Notes: generated from the sequence alone by a model not told the origin. 64,000 nucleotides of DNA from Pseudomonas cremoricolorata DSM 17059 = NBRC 16634 (GCF_000425745.1 NZ_AUEA01000006.1:62001-126000); one strand, 5' to 3'. Numbered from the stretch's first letter, positions 1 to 9,172 are shown. Translations and numbers: made by a program.

Positions 1-251
1 ACGTCGTGTTCGGCGCGCTGGCTGGCAGCGACGATCACCGCCTTGCTGGTGCTGGAAGTGGCGCCGCCCATGCCGTCGATCTGCTTGCCGTAGGGGTCGG
101 GGCTGCCGATCACCCGAAGCAGCAGGGCGTCACGGGCAGGCCCGGGCACCTGGGCGGGCTCGGGCAGTTGGTCGAGGCGAAAGAACACGCCCTTGCTGGT
201 GCCGCCACGCATGTAGGTGGCGGCAATCCGGATCTGCGCTGGGTAGGTCAT
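1..251 (-). CDS. prpF: PrpF, aconitate isomerase-like partner of AcnD (5' part only)
   Basis: The first 83 codons of PrpF; the rest lies beyond the left edge. PrpF supports AcnD in the 2-methylcitrate cycle by isomerising the aconitate product. The N-terminal segment contains TYMRGGTSKGVFF near residue 9, then a VIGSPDPYGKQIDGMGG stretch, both characteristic of the family. The ATG at 251 follows an AGGA about 10 nt upstream and lies 52 nt after the acnD stop, so it is the last visible gene of the prp operon. The identification is firm, but nothing can be said about the C-terminus. Confidence 0.9.
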   Translation of the reverse strand, partial: MTYPAQIRIAATYMRGGTSKGVFFRLDQLPEPAQVPGPARDALLLRVIGSPDPYGKQIDGMGGATSSTSKAVIVAASQRAEHD

Positions 252-303
252 GCGGGCATCCTGTTGGCCGGCCAGCGCGGAGGGCTGGCGCGGCTCGGTT
301 GAG

Positions 304-2892
304 TCAGACGGTGGCTTCGAGGAAGTCTTGGGCGAAACGCTGCAGCACGCCACCGGCCTCATAGATCGACACTTCTTCACCGGTGTCCAGGCGACAGGTC
401 ACCGGCACCTCCAGGCGTTCGCCGTCGCGCCGGGTGATGACTAACGTCAGGGTCGCGCGTGGCGTGCGCTGGCCGACCACGTCATAGGTTTCGCTGCCAT
501 CGAGGGCCAACGTGCGGCGGTCGGTGCCGGGGTGAAACTCCAGCGGCAGCACGCCCATGCCCACCAGGTTGGTGCGGTGGATGCGCTCGAAGCCCTCGGC
601 GACGATGGCCTCGACCCCAGCCAGGCGCACGCCCTTGGCCGCCCAGTCGCGGGACGAGCCCTGGCCGTAGTCGCCGCCGGCCACGATGATCAGCGGCTGC
701 TTGCGCGCCATGTAGGTTTCGATCGCCTCCCACATGCGCGTCACCTGGCCTTCCGGCTCCAGGCGGGTCAACGAGCCCTGGCGCACCTTGCCGTCGGCGT
801 CGCGGACCATCTCGTTGAACAGCTTGGGGTTGGCGAAGGTGGCGCGCTGCGCGGTGAGGTGGTCGCCGCGGTGGGTGGCGTAGGAGTTGAAGTCCTCTTC
901 CGGCAGGCCCATCTTGGCCAGGTACTCGCCGGCAGCGCTGTCACGCATGATGGCGTTGGACGGCGACAGGTGGTCGGTGGTGATGTTGTCCGGCAGCACC
1001 GCCAGCGGGCGCATGCCGGTCAGGCTGCGTTCACCGGCCAGGGCGCCTTCCCAGTACGGCGGGCGGCGAATGTAGGTGCTCATTGGCCGCCACTGGTACA
1101 ACGGCGGCACGCTCGGGCCGCTGTGGCTGTCGATGGCGAACATGGGGATGTACACCTGGCGGAACTGCTCGGGCCTGACCGCTGCCTTGACCATGGCGTC
1201 GATCTCGGCATCGCTCGGCCAGATGTCCTTGAGGCGGATTTCCCGGCCATCGACCACGCCAAGCACATCCTTCTCGATGTCGAAACGGATGGTGCCAGCA
1301 ATCGCGTAGGCCACCACCAGCGGCGGCGAGGCGAGGAACGCCTGCTTGGCGTACGGGTGGATGCGCCCGTCGAAGTTGCGGTTGCCCGACAGCACGGCGG
1401 TGGCGTACAGGTCGCGGTCGATGATCTCTTGCTGGATCTGCGCATCCAGCGCACCCGACATGCCGTTGCAGGTGGTGCAGGCGAAGGCGACGATGCCAAA
1501 ACCCAATTGCTCGAGTTCCTGCTCCAGCCCGGCCTCTTGCAGGTACAGCTGTACCGCCCGCGAACCCGGCGCCAGCGATGATTTGACCCACGGCTTGCGG
1601 CTCAGCCCGAGGCGGTTGGCATTGCGCGCCAGCAGCCCGGCGGCGATGACGTTGCGCGGGTTGCTGGTGTTGGTGCAACTGGTGATGGCGGCGATGATCA
1701 CCGCGCCGTCGGGCATCTGCCCGGGCACATCGTCCCAGGCGCCGGCGATGCCCTTGGTCGCCAGATCACTGGTGGCGACCCGCGCGTGCGGGTTGGAGGG
1801 CCCGGCGAGGTTACGCACCACGCTGCCCAGGTCGAAGCTCAGCACCCGCTCATAGTCGGCCTGCACCAAGCTGTCGGCCCACAGCCCGGCCACCTTGGCG
1901 TAGGTTTCCACCAGTTGCACCTGCTGCTCTTCACGGCCGGTCAGGCGCAGATAGTCGAGGGTCTGTTGGTCGATGGCGAACATCGCCGCAGTGGCGCCGT
2001 ATTCGGGGGCCATGTTGGAGATGGTCGCGCGGTCGCCCAGGGTCAGCGCCGCAGCGCCGCTGCCGTAGAACTCCAGATACGCGCCAACCACTTTCTGCTG
2101 ACGCAGGTACTCGGTCAGCGCCAGCACTAGGTCGGTGGCCGTCACATTCGGCGCCAGACGCCCGCGCAGCTCGACGCCGACGATTTCCGGCAGGCGCATC
2201 CACGAGGCGCGGCCAAGCATGACGTTCTCGGCTTCCAGGCCACCGACGCCGATGGCGATCACCCCCAGGGCATCGACATGCGGGGTGTGGCTATCGGTGC
2301 CGACGCAAGTGTCGGGGTAGGCCACGCCCTGCTCGCTGTGAATCACCGGCGACATTTTCTCGAGGTTGATCTGGTGCATGATGCCGTTGCCCGGCGGAAT
2401 CACGTCGACATTCTTGAACGCTTGCTTGGTCCAGTTGATGAAATGGAAACGGTCTTCGTTGCGCCGGTCTTCGATGGCGCGGTTGCGCTCGAAGGCCTGC
2501 GGGTCGTAGCCGCCGCATTCCACCGCCAGCGAGTGATCGACTATCAGTTGCACCGGCACCACCGGGTTGACCTGCGCCGGGTCGCCGCCCTTGTCGGCGA
2601 TGGCATCGCGCAGGCCGGCCAGATCGACCAGGGCGGTCTGGCCGAGGATGTCATGGCACACCACTCGCGCCGGGTACCAGGGGAAATCGAGGTCACGCTT
2701 GCGCTCGATCAGTTGCCCCAGGCTGGCGTCGAGGGTCGCAGGGTTGCAGCGGCGCACCAGGTTTTCCGCCAGCACCCTTGAGGTGTATGGCAGCCGGGCG
2801 TAGGCGCCAGGCTGAATAGCCTCGACCGCTGCGCGGGCGTCGAAATAGTCCAGCGCGGTGCCTGGCAAAGCTTTGCGGTATGCAGTGTTCAT
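304..2892 (-). CDS. acnD: AcnD, Fe/S-dependent 2-methylcitrate dehydratase
   Basis: An aconitase-family enzyme of 862 residues that dehydrates 2-methylcitrate in propionate breakdown, in partnership with PrpF. It replaces the cluster-free PrpD route. The three cluster-binding cysteines are visible: Cys406 in ITSCTNT, and Cys472 and Cys475 in FACTTCNGMSG. The C-terminal swivel domain has GQGSSRDWAAKGVRLAG. The open frame runs 112 codons further upstream, but the start MNTAYRKALPGT at 2892 gives the normal family length. The gene follows prpC by 70 nt, and that spacer holds a strong GC hairpin. Ordinary aconitase AcnA is the alternative; the prpC/prpF neighbours and length argue for AcnD. Confidence 0.93.
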   Translation of the reverse strand: MNTAYRKALPGTALDYFDARAAVEAIQPGAYARLPYTSRVLAENLVRRCNPATLDASLGQLIERKRDLDFPWYPARVVCHDILGQTALVDLAGLRDAIADKGGDPAQVNPVVPVQLIVDHSLAVECGGYDPQAFERNRAIEDRRNEDRFHFINWTKQAFKNVDVIPPGNGIMHQINLEKMSPVIHSEQGVAYPDTCVGTDSHTPHVDALGVIAIGVGGLEAENVMLGRASWMRLPEIVGVELRGRLAPNVTATDLVLALTEYLRQQKVVGAYLEFYGSGAAALTLGDRATISNMAPEYGATAAMFAIDQQTLDYLRLTGREEQQVQLVETYAKVAGLWADSLVQADYERVLSFDLGSVVRNLAGPSNPHARVATSDLATKGIAGAWDDVPGQMPDGAVIIAAITSCTNTSNPRNVIAAGLLARNANRLGLSRKPWVKSSLAPGSRAVQLYLQEAGLEQELEQLGFGIVAFACTTCNGMSGALDAQIQQEIIDRDLYATAVLSGNRNFDGRIHPYAKQAFLASPPLVVAYAIAGTIRFDIEKDVLGVVDGREIRLKDIWPSDAEIDAMVKAAVRPEQFRQVYIPMFAIDSHSGPSVPPLYQWRPMSTYIRRPPYWEGALAGERSLTGMRPLAVLPDNITTDHLSPSNAIMRDSAAGEYLAKMGLPEEDFNSYATHRGDHLTAQRATFANPKLFNEMVRDADGKVRQGSLTRLEPEGQVTRMWEAIETYMARKQPLIIVAGGDYGQGSSRDWAAKGVRLAGVEAIVAEGFERIHRTNLVGMGVLPLEFHPGTDRRTLALDGSETYDVVGQRTPRATLTLVITRRDGERLEVPVTCRLDTGEEVSIYEAGGVLQRFAQDFLEATV

Positions 2893-2936
2893 ATCGTTAT
2901 CAGGCTCTATCACAGTAATCGGGCCAGGCCCGAGGC

Positions 2937-2956
2937 GGCCGGGGCGGCCCCCGGCC
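2937..2956. repeat. GC-rich hairpin between prpC and acnD
   Basis: An 8-bp perfect stem (GGCCGGGG / CCCCGGCC) with a 4-nt loop sits in the 70-nt spacer between the prpC stop and the acnD start. It has no T-run on the minus strand, so a full terminator is unlikely. It may stabilise the prpBC message or tune acnD expression (inference). Confidence 0.55.
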
Positions 2957-2962
2957 TGTGGT

Positions 2963-4090
2963 TCAGCGCTGCTCGATGGCCACGAACGGGCGCTGCTCGA
3001 CGCCGGTGTACTCTGCACTGGGTCGGATGATGCGGTTGTTGGCGCGCTGCTCGAACACGTGCGCTGCCCAGCCGGTGAGGCGCGAGCAGACGAAGATCGG
3101 CGTGAACAGCTTGGTCGGGATGCCCATGAAGTGGTACGCCGAGGCGTGATAGAAGTCGGCGTTGGGGAACAGCTTCTTCTGCTCCCACATGGTCTTGTCG
3201 ATAGCCTCGGAGACCGGGAACAGCACACTGTCGCCAGCCTCTTGCGAAAGCTTGTGCGCCCAGCCCTTGATCACTTCGTTGCGCGGATCGCTCTCTTTAT
3301 AGATGGCGTGGCCGAAGCCCATGATCTTGTCCTTGCGCTCGAGCATGCGCAGCAGTTCGGCGCTGGCCTCCTGCGGGCTGCTGAACCGCTCGATCAGCTC
3401 CATCGCCGCCTCGTTGGCGCCGCCGTGCAGCGGGCCACGCAGCGCGCCGATGGCGGCAGTGATGCACGAATACAGGTCAGACAAGGTCGAGGCGCAGACT
3501 CGCGCGGTGAAGGTCGAGGCGTTGAATTCATGTTCGGCGTAGAGAATCAGCGACACGTTCATCACCTTCACGTGCAGCGCGCTCGGGGTCTTGCCGTGCA
3601 GCAGGTAGAGGAAGTGCCCGCCGAGGGTGTCCTGGTCGCTCTCGCAGTCGATGCGCACGCCATGGTGGCTGAAGCGATACCAGTAGCAGACGATGGCCGG
3701 GAACAGCGCCAGCAGGCGGTCGGTGCGGTCGTGCTGGGCATCGAAGGTCAGTTCCGGCTCCAGCGTGCCGAGCATCGAGCAGCCAGTGCGCATGACGTCC
3801 ATCGGGTGGGCATCACGAGGGATGCGCTCGAGTACCTCCTTGAGCGCCTGGGGCAGGCTGCGCAGGCCCTTGAGGGTGTGCTTGTAGTCGGCAAGCTCGG
3901 CGGCGCTGGGCAGTTTGCCGTACAGCAGCAGGTAGGCGACTTCTTCGAATTCGGCGCCTGCGGCCAGGTCACGTACGTCATAACCGCGGTAGGTCAGCCC
4001 GGCGCCGGCCTGACCCACGGTGGACAACGCGGTCTGTCCGGCAACCTGGCCACGCAGGCCTGCGCCACTGAGTACTTTTGCTTCGGCCAT
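2963..4090 (-). CDS. prpC: PrpC, 2-methylcitrate synthase
   Basis: A citrate synthase family enzyme of 375 residues that condenses propionyl-CoA with oxaloacetate to 2-methylcitrate. Catalytic-site segments are visible: LHGGANEAAM (His222), GFGHAIYKESDPR, and the Asp/Arg region near TGVEQRPF at the C-terminus. The start MAEAKVLSGAGLRG at 4090 has a strong GAGGAG site 6-7 nt upstream. An upstream in-frame start at 4105 would overrun that site. The length and its place between prpB and acnD favour PrpC over housekeeping citrate synthase GltA, which is longer. Confidence 0.95.
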   Translation of the reverse strand: MAEAKVLSGAGLRGQVAGQTALSTVGQAGAGLTYRGYDVRDLAAGAEFEEVAYLLLYGKLPSAAELADYKHTLKGLRSLPQALKEVLERIPRDAHPMDVMRTGCSMLGTLEPELTFDAQHDRTDRLLALFPAIVCYWYRFSHHGVRIDCESDQDTLGGHFLYLLHGKTPSALHVKVMNVSLILYAEHEFNASTFTARVCASTLSDLYSCITAAIGALRGPLHGGANEAAMELIERFSSPQEASAELLRMLERKDKIMGFGHAIYKESDPRNEVIKGWAHKLSQEAGDSVLFPVSEAIDKTMWEQKKLFPNADFYHASAYHFMGIPTKLFTPIFVCSRLTGWAAHVFEQRANNRIIRPSAEYTGVEQRPFVAIEQR

Positions 4091-4168
4091 GGTGTTTCTC
4101 CTCATCTTGGAATTGTCTTGTAGGAACGGCCGGGTGGTTCGGCCCAGGCAACCGGGCCCCGCCTGCCT

Positions 4169-5059
4169 CTAGCCTTTCTTCTGCGCGAACAACGCATCGA
4201 GGCTCTGCTCGAAGGCGTGATAACCAATGGCGTCGTACAGCTCCATGCGCGTCTGCATGGTGTCGATCACCTGCTGCTGGGTACCGTCGCGGCGCAGCGC
4301 GGCATACACATTCTCGGCCGCCTTGTTCATCGCGCGGAACGCCGACAGCGGGTACAGCACCAGCGCCACGTCGACTTCGGCGAGCTGCGCGGTGGTGTAC
4401 AGCGGGGTGGCGCCGAACTCGGTGATATTGGCCAGAATCGGTGCGCGCACCCGCTCAGCGAAGGTCTTGTACATCGACAGCTCGGTGATGGCCTCGGGGA
4501 AGACCATGTCGGCGCCGGCCTCGACACAGGCGGCAGCCCGCTCCAGGGCTGCCTCCAGCCCTTCCACGGCCAGGGCATCGGTGCGCGCCATGATCACAAA
4601 GCTGTCGTCCTGGCGGGCATCGACCGCCGCCTTGATGCGGTCGACCATCTCCTGCTGGGTGACGATTTCCTTGTTCGGCCGGTGTCCGCAGCGCTTGGCG
4701 CCGACCTGGTCTTCGATATGAATGGCCGCCGCGCCGAACTTTTCCATCGAGCGCACGGTGCGGGCGACGTTGAAGGCCGAAGCGCCGAAGCCGGTGTCGA
4801 CATCGACCAGCAGCGGCAGGTCGCACACGTCGGTGATACGCCGCACGTCGGTCAGCACGTCATCGAGGTTGCTGATGCCCAGGTCAGGCAAGCCCAGGGA
4901 GCCTGCGGCCACGCCGCCGCCAGACAGGTAAATGGCCTTGAACCCGGCGCGCTTGGCCAGCAGCGCGTGGTTGGCATTGATGGCACCGACCACCTGCAGC
5001 GGATGCTCGGCGGCGACCGCCTCGCGAAAACGTTGGCCGGGCGTGCTCTTGACTGTCAT
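4169..5059 (-). CDS. prpB: PrpB, 2-methylisocitrate lyase
   Basis: A lyase of 296 residues of the isocitrate lyase/PEP mutase family that splits 2-methylisocitrate into pyruvate and succinate. The catalytic loop reads [11 protein letters not shown] with Cys124; family members usually have KKCGH, so the lysine-to-arginine change is conservative. A metal-binding DVDTGFG lies near residues 86-92. The gene starts at the ATG that overlaps the stop of the upstream regulator by 4 nt (ATGA), which suggests translational coupling. It is the first enzyme gene of the operon. Confidence 0.95.
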   Translation of the reverse strand: MTVKSTPGQRFREAVAAEHPLQVVGAINANHALLAKRAGFKAIYLSGGGVAAGSLGLPDLGISNLDDVLTDVRRITDVCDLPLLVDVDTGFGASAFNVARTVRSMEKFGAAAIHIEDQVGAKRCGHRPNKEIVTQQEMVDRIKAAVDARQDDSFVIMARTDALAVEGLEAALERAAACVEAGADMVFPEAITELSMYKTFAERVRAPILANITEFGATPLYTTAQLAEVDVALVLYPLSAFRAMNKAAENVYAALRRDGTQQQVIDTMQTRMELYDAIGYHAFEQSLDALFAQKKG

Positions 5060-5772
5060 GACTCACCTCGAAGGCTGGGGGTGGAGGCGCCCTGGTAGTG
5101 GCGCTCGATATTGCGTCGGGAGGCGCCGATGTGACGGCGCATCAACAGTTCGGCCAGCTCACCGTCGCCGGCTTCGATGGCATCGAGAATTCGGTGATGT
5201 TCGGTGAAGGCCTGGCGCGGCCGGTTGGGCATGCTGGAAAACTGCAGGCGGTACATGCGCACCAGCTGGTACAGCTCGCCGCAGAGCATCTTCACCAGGG
5301 TCTGGTTGCCGCTGCCATGGATGATCCGGTAGTGGAAATCGTAGTCACCCTCTTGCTGGTAGTAGCCGACCCCGGCCTGGAACGCCGCGTCGCGCTCATG
5401 GGTGTCGAGCACCTCGCGCAGTTCGCGGATCTGTTCCTGGCCCATGCGCTCGGCGGCCAGGCGGCAGGCCATGCCTTCGAGGGATTCGCGAATCTGGTAC
5501 AGCTCGATCAGCTCGCTGTGGCTGAGCGATACCACCCGCGCGCCGACGTGGGGCACGCGCACCAGCAGGCGCTGGCCTTCCAGACGGTGAATGGCCTCGC
5601 GCAGCGGGCCGCGGCTGATGCCGTAGGTGCGCGCCAGCTCGGGCTCGGAAATCTTGCTGCCCGGGGCGATCTCACCCTCGACGATGGCCGCCTGAATGCG
5701 CCGGAACACGTGCTCGGAGAGGGTTTCGCCTTCATCGGCGAGGCTGGCCAGGGGCTGTACGGTATCCCGCAT
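5056..5772 (-). CDS. GntR/FCD transcriptional regulator of the prp operon
   Basis: A FadR-subfamily GntR regulator of 238 residues. The N-terminal winged helix (about 15-80) contains [25 protein letters not shown], and the rest is an all-helical FCD ligand-binding domain. It probably senses a cycle intermediate such as 2-methylcitrate (inference from position). In pseudomonads this is the usual prp regulator, often called PrpR although unrelated to the enterobacterial activator of that name. The ATG at 5772 is preferred over a longer frame starting at 5844. The stop overlaps prpB, so it is co-transcribed. Its likely operators lie at 5774-5783 and 5847-5858. Confidence 0.88.
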   Translation of the reverse strand: MRDTVQPLASLADEGETLSEHVFRRIQAAIVEGEIAPGSKISEPELARTYGISRGPLREAIHRLEGQRLLVRVPHVGARVVSLSHSELIELYQIRESLEGMACRLAAERMGQEQIRELREVLDTHERDAAFQAGVGYYQQEGDYDFHYRIIHGSGNQTLVKMLCGELYQLVRMYRLQFSSMPNRPRQAFTEHHRILDAIEAGDGELAELLMRRHIGASRRNIERHYQGASTPSLRGES

Positions 5773-5773
5773 T

Positions 5774-5858
5774 ATTGTCGACACCTTTTTCGCTTTGAAC
5801 GGAAAAGTAGCGCTATATCGACCAATCGTCAAACTCAACCACACGGATTGTCGACAAT
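5774..5858. promoter_or_regulatory. Two GntR-type operators in the prp promoter region
   Basis: The perfect palindrome ATTGTCGACAAT lies at 5847-5858, and a 10-base copy, ATTGTCGACA, at 5774-5783 touches the regulator's start codon. Their centres are about 73 bp apart, close to seven helical turns. The form TTGTNNACAA fits FadR-subfamily operators. On the minus strand possible promoter hexamers lie between them, for example TTGACG at 5827-5832. Both sites are read directly; the assignment to the adjacent GntR protein and autoregulation are inferred. Confidence 0.65.
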
Positions 5859-5927
5859 ATAACAGACGAGAAACTCCCCAGACGCTTCGCTGTCAGAACG
5901 CGGCGCGCTGGCGTCAAGACCTCGGCG

Positions 5928-5936
5928 TGATAGAAT
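5928..5936 (+). promoter_or_regulatory. Candidate extended -10 promoter for the protease-ligase operon
   Basis: TGA followed by TAGAAT at 5931-5936 resembles an extended -10 element (TGnTATAAT). No good -35 hexamer is present at 16-18 nt. It lies about 130 nt upstream of the gene at 6067. Confidence 0.35.
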
Positions 5937-6066
5937 GCCGCGCCAGTTGCTGGCACACGGACACTATGCCTGCCAGCGTTTCGCGCGCCTGGCAGTTGAA
6001 TGAGGATGCTCGCGCAGTCACTGCCAGTCGCCTTGCCCCAACCTTGCACTGAACTGCGTCAGGAAT

Positions 6067-6603
6067 ATGAAATTCACACCTGTTTTATCGCTGCTGTGCC
6101 TCTTCCTGCTGCCGGCTACCGCCTCGGCCGTAGAGAAAGCCGTGTACGGCCTCAACGAATACGCACACCTGGGCGAGCTCGATCTGGAGGTGGCGGCCAA
6201 GCTCGACACCGGCGCCAAGACCGCTTCGCTGAGCGCCCGTGACATCAAGCGCTTCAAGCGTAACGGCGAGAGCTGGGTGCGCTTCTACCTGGCCATCGAC
6301 ACCGCGCACAAACACCCCATCGAGCGTCCACTGGCGCGGGTCAGCAAGATCAAGCGCCGCGCCAGCGACTACGACGGCGAGTCGGGCAAGGCCTATACTG
6401 CTCGCCCGGTGATCGAACTGCAGATCTGCATGGGGCAGCGCCAACGCACCATCGACGTCAACCTGACGGACCGCAGCACGTTCCAGTTTCCACTGCTGAT
6501 CGGCTCGGAGGCGCTCAAGCAGTTTGGCGCACAGGTCGATCCAAGCCTCAAATACGCGGCCGGCAAACCTGCCTGTGCCTCCAAAGCTCCCACCGCAGAG
6601 TAA
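6067..6603 (+). CDS. Secreted retropepsin-like (PF05618-type) protease
   Basis: A protein of 178 residues with a signal peptide (1-21, cleavage after ASA) and a single domain of the family annotated as putative ATP-dependent zinc protease. The motif KLDTGAKTASLSA places Asp47-Thr48-Gly49 in the DTG triad typical of retropepsin-like aspartic proteases, so the zinc-protease label is probably historical. The RimB protein of rimABK is a relative. The protein probably acts in the periplasm. It is followed after 5 nt by the transglutaminase/7TM gene and then a RimK-like ligase, a conserved trio. The substrate is unknown. The ribosome-binding AGGA sits unusually close (2 nt) to the ATG. Confidence 0.8.
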   Translation: MKFTPVLSLLCLFLLPATASAVEKAVYGLNEYAHLGELDLEVAAKLDTGAKTASLSARDIKRFKRNGESWVRFYLAIDTAHKHPIERPLARVSKIKRRASDYDGESGKAYTARPVIELQICMGQRQRTIDVNLTDRSTFQFPLLIGSEALKQFGAQVDPSLKYAAGKPACASKAPTAE

Positions 6604-6608
6604 TTCCG

Positions 6609-8144
6609 ATGCGTTCTCTTACCCTTCACCTGAAAGTCCTGATCACCGTTCTGGTGCTGCTGGGCGTAATGGTCACGGCCTATCAGATCTTCTTCCTCGG
6701 CATCCCGGTGACCGAAGACGAGACCGACGACTTGTGGAACATCGACGCCAAGGTCGAGTTCGTGGCCAGCTCCAAGGACCCAGTCAAGGTGCAGATGTTC
6801 GTGCCGCCGCTGAATCGGGACTACGTCAGCCTCAACGAGAGCTTCATTTCCAACAACTACGGTGTCAGCGTCAACCGCGCCGATGGCAACCGCAAGGTGA
6901 CCTGGTCGGCGCGCCGCGCCAACGGCAACCAGACTCTCTACTACCGCCTTGTGCTGACCAAGCGCTACAGCACGGAGAAAGCCGCCATCAAAGGCGCCAC
7001 CTTCCGTGACAGCCTGGCCGTCGACGGCCCCGAGAAGGTTGCCGCCGAAGCGCTGATGGCGCCGATTCGCCAGCACTCGGCAGACGTCGAGACCTTCGTC
7101 GGCGAGACCATCAAGCGGGTCAACAACCTCAACGACGACAACGTCAAGCTGCTGCTGGCCGGTGACACCTCGGCGCAGAACAAGGCGCGCGTGGTCGACC
7201 TGCTGCTGTCCATCGCCCACGTGCCGATGGAAAAAGTGCACACCATCCGCCTGGTCGCCGACACCCCGCAAAGCCCTGAACTGTGGCTGCGCAGCTTCAA
7301 TGGCAACGACTGGCTGTACTTCAACCCGGACACCGGCGAGCAGGGCCTGCCCAACGATCGCCTGCTGTGGTGGACCGGCGATGACAACCTGGTCACCGTC
7401 GATGGCGGCAAGAAAGCCAACGTCACCTTCAGCCTGAACAACAGCGAGATGAACGCCATCCGCCTGGCCAAGCTGACCGACGAGAACACCGACGCCGACT
7501 TCCTCGAATACTCGCTGTACAGCCTGCCGCTGCAAACCCAGCAGACCTTCATGATCATGGTCATGATCCCCATCGGCGTGCTGGTGATCCTGGTGCTGCG
7601 CAACCTGATCGGCATCCAGACCCTGGGTACCTTCACCCCGGTACTGATCGCCCTGGCCTTCCGCGAAACCCAACTGGGCTTCGGCATCATGCTGTTCACG
7701 GTGATCACCGCGCTCGGGTTGTCGCTACGCTCCTACCTCGAACACCTCAAGTTGCAGATGCTGCCGCGGCTGTCGGTGGTGCTGACCTTCGTCGTGGTGC
7801 TGATCGCCGCCATCAGCCTGTTCAGCCACAAGCTGGGCCTTGAACGTGGCCTGTCGGTGGCGCTGTTCCCGATGGTGATTCTGACCATGACCATCGAACG
7901 CCTGTCGATCACCTGGGAAGAGCGTGGCGGTGGCCATGCCATGAAGGTCGCCATCGGTACGCTGTTCGCCGCTTCCCTGGCGCACCTGCTGATGATGGTT
8001 CCGGAACTGGTGTACTTCGTCTTCACCTTCCCGGCGGTGCTGCTGGTTCTGGTGGGCTTCATGCTGGCGATGGGTCGCTACCGCGGCTACCGCCTGACCG
8101 AGCTCGTACGCTTCAAGGCGTTCCTGAAAAAGGCTGATGCCTGA
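6609..8144 (+). CDS. Inactive transglutaminase-like domain fused to seven membrane helices
   Basis: An inner-membrane protein of 511 residues. One N-terminal helix (about 9-30) is followed by a roughly 270-residue periplasmic region of the inactive-transglutaminase type, then a C-terminal block of about seven helices (from about 310 to 500, starting FMIMVMIPIGVLVILVL). This matches the family described as inactive transglutaminase fused to seven TM helices. Without a catalytic triad, the outer domain probably binds peptide or a modified side chain. The stop overlaps the next gene's ATG by 1 nt, so the three genes are one translational unit. Its biochemical role is not established. Confidence 0.82.
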   Translation: MRSLTLHLKVLITVLVLLGVMVTAYQIFFLGIPVTEDETDDLWNIDAKVEFVASSKDPVKVQMFVPPLNRDYVSLNESFISNNYGVSVNRADGNRKVTWSARRANGNQTLYYRLVLTKRYSTEKAAIKGATFRDSLAVDGPEKVAAEALMAPIRQHSADVETFVGETIKRVNNLNDDNVKLLLAGDTSAQNKARVVDLLLSIAHVPMEKVHTIRLVADTPQSPELWLRSFNGNDWLYFNPDTGEQGLPNDRLLWWTGDDNLVTVDGGKKANVTFSLNNSEMNAIRLAKLTDENTDADFLEYSLYSLPLQTQQTFMIMVMIPIGVLVILVLRNLIGIQTLGTFTPVLIALAFRETQLGFGIMLFTVITALGLSLRSYLEHLKLQMLPRLSVVLTFVVVLIAAISLFSHKLGLERGLSVALFPMVILTMTIERLSITWEERGGGHAMKVAIGTLFAASLAHLLMMVPELVYFVFTFPAVLLVLVGFMLAMGRYRGYRLTELVRFKAFLKKADA

Positions 8145-9124
8145 TGTTCGGACTGATCAAGACCTGGAAGGCCCTGGAAGCCCGGGGCATCATGGGCATC
8201 AACCGGCGTAACGCCGACTACGTGCTCAAGTACAACAAGCGCAACCTGTATCCGGTGGTCGATGACAAGATCATCACCAAGGAACGGGCGATGGCCGCCG
8301 GCATCCACGTGCCGGAGATGTTCGGAGTGATCGAGACCGAGAAGGAAATCGACAAGCTCGAGCAGATCATCGGCGGGCGCAGCGACTTCGTCATCAAGCC
8401 GGCCCAGGGCGCCGGCGGTGACGGCATTCTGGTGGTCGCCGACCGCTTCGAAGACCGTTACCGCACGGTGTCGGGCAAGATCATCAGCCACGAGGAAATC
8501 GAGCACCAGGTGTCGAGCATCCTCACCGGGCTGTACTCGCTGGGCGGGCACCGCGACCGCGCATTGATCGAGTACCGCGTCACTCCCGACCAGATCTTCA
8601 AGAGCATCAGCTACGAAGGCGTGCCCGACATTCGCATCATCGTGCTGATGGGCTACCCGGTGATGGCCATGCTGCGCCTGCCGACCCGCCAGTCGGGCGG
8701 CAAGGCCAACCTGCACCAGGGCGCCATCGGCGTCGGTGTCGACCTGGCCACCGGCGTCACCCTGCGCGGCACTTGGCTCAACCGCATCATCAGCAAGCAC
8801 CCCGACACCACCAACTCGGTGGACGGCGTGCAACTGCCCAACTGGGACGGCTTCATGAAGCTTGCGGCCAACTGCTACGAGCTGTGCGGGCTGGGCTACA
8901 TCGGTGTGGACATGGTGCTGGACCAGGACAAGGGCCCGTTGATTCTCGAGCTCAACGCGCGCCCCGGCCTGAACATCCAGATTGCCAACGACTGCGGCCT
9001 GACCCAGCGCACCCACGCCATCGAAGCGCACCTGGAAGCCTTGGCCAAGGACGGCATCACGGAAGATGCCGAGCAGCGCGTCAAGGTCGCCCAGGGCCTG
9101 TTCGGCCACGTGCTCGGGCACTAG
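8144..9124 (+). CDS. RimK-like ATP-grasp alpha-L-glutamate ligase-related protein
   Basis: A cytoplasmic ATP-grasp protein of 326 residues related to RimK, which adds glutamate to peptide C-termini. Nucleotide-binding segments are visible: FVIKPAQGAGGDGILVV (about 82-98), and a metal-binding LILELNARPGLNIQIAN near residues 265-281. It is the third gene of the protease-7TM-ligase operon and overlaps the preceding stop by 1 nt. By family logic it ligates an amino acid to a protein or peptide that the membrane partner and protease handle outside. That pathway is inference. RimK proper is less likely given this neighbourhood. Confidence 0.85.
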   Translation: MFGLIKTWKALEARGIMGINRRNADYVLKYNKRNLYPVVDDKIITKERAMAAGIHVPEMFGVIETEKEIDKLEQIIGGRSDFVIKPAQGAGGDGILVVADRFEDRYRTVSGKIISHEEIEHQVSSILTGLYSLGGHRDRALIEYRVTPDQIFKSISYEGVPDIRIIVLMGYPVMAMLRLPTRQSGGKANLHQGAIGVGVDLATGVTLRGTWLNRIISKHPDTTNSVDGVQLPNWDGFMKLAANCYELCGLGYIGVDMVLDQDKGPLILELNARPGLNIQIANDCGLTQRTHAIEAHLEALAKDGITEDAEQRVKVAQGLFGHVLGH

Positions 9125-9132
9125 CCACGCAG

Positions 9133-9172
9133 CGTGCGACCAACCGGGGCGCCCGCTCCGGTTGGTCGCACG
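9133..9172. terminator. 15-bp hairpin after the ligase gene
   Basis: CGTGCGACCAACCGG at 9133-9147 pairs perfectly with 9158-9172 across a 10-nt loop, 9 nt after the ligase stop. There is no T-run, so it could be a weak terminator or an mRNA 3'-end stabiliser. Confidence 0.55.
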
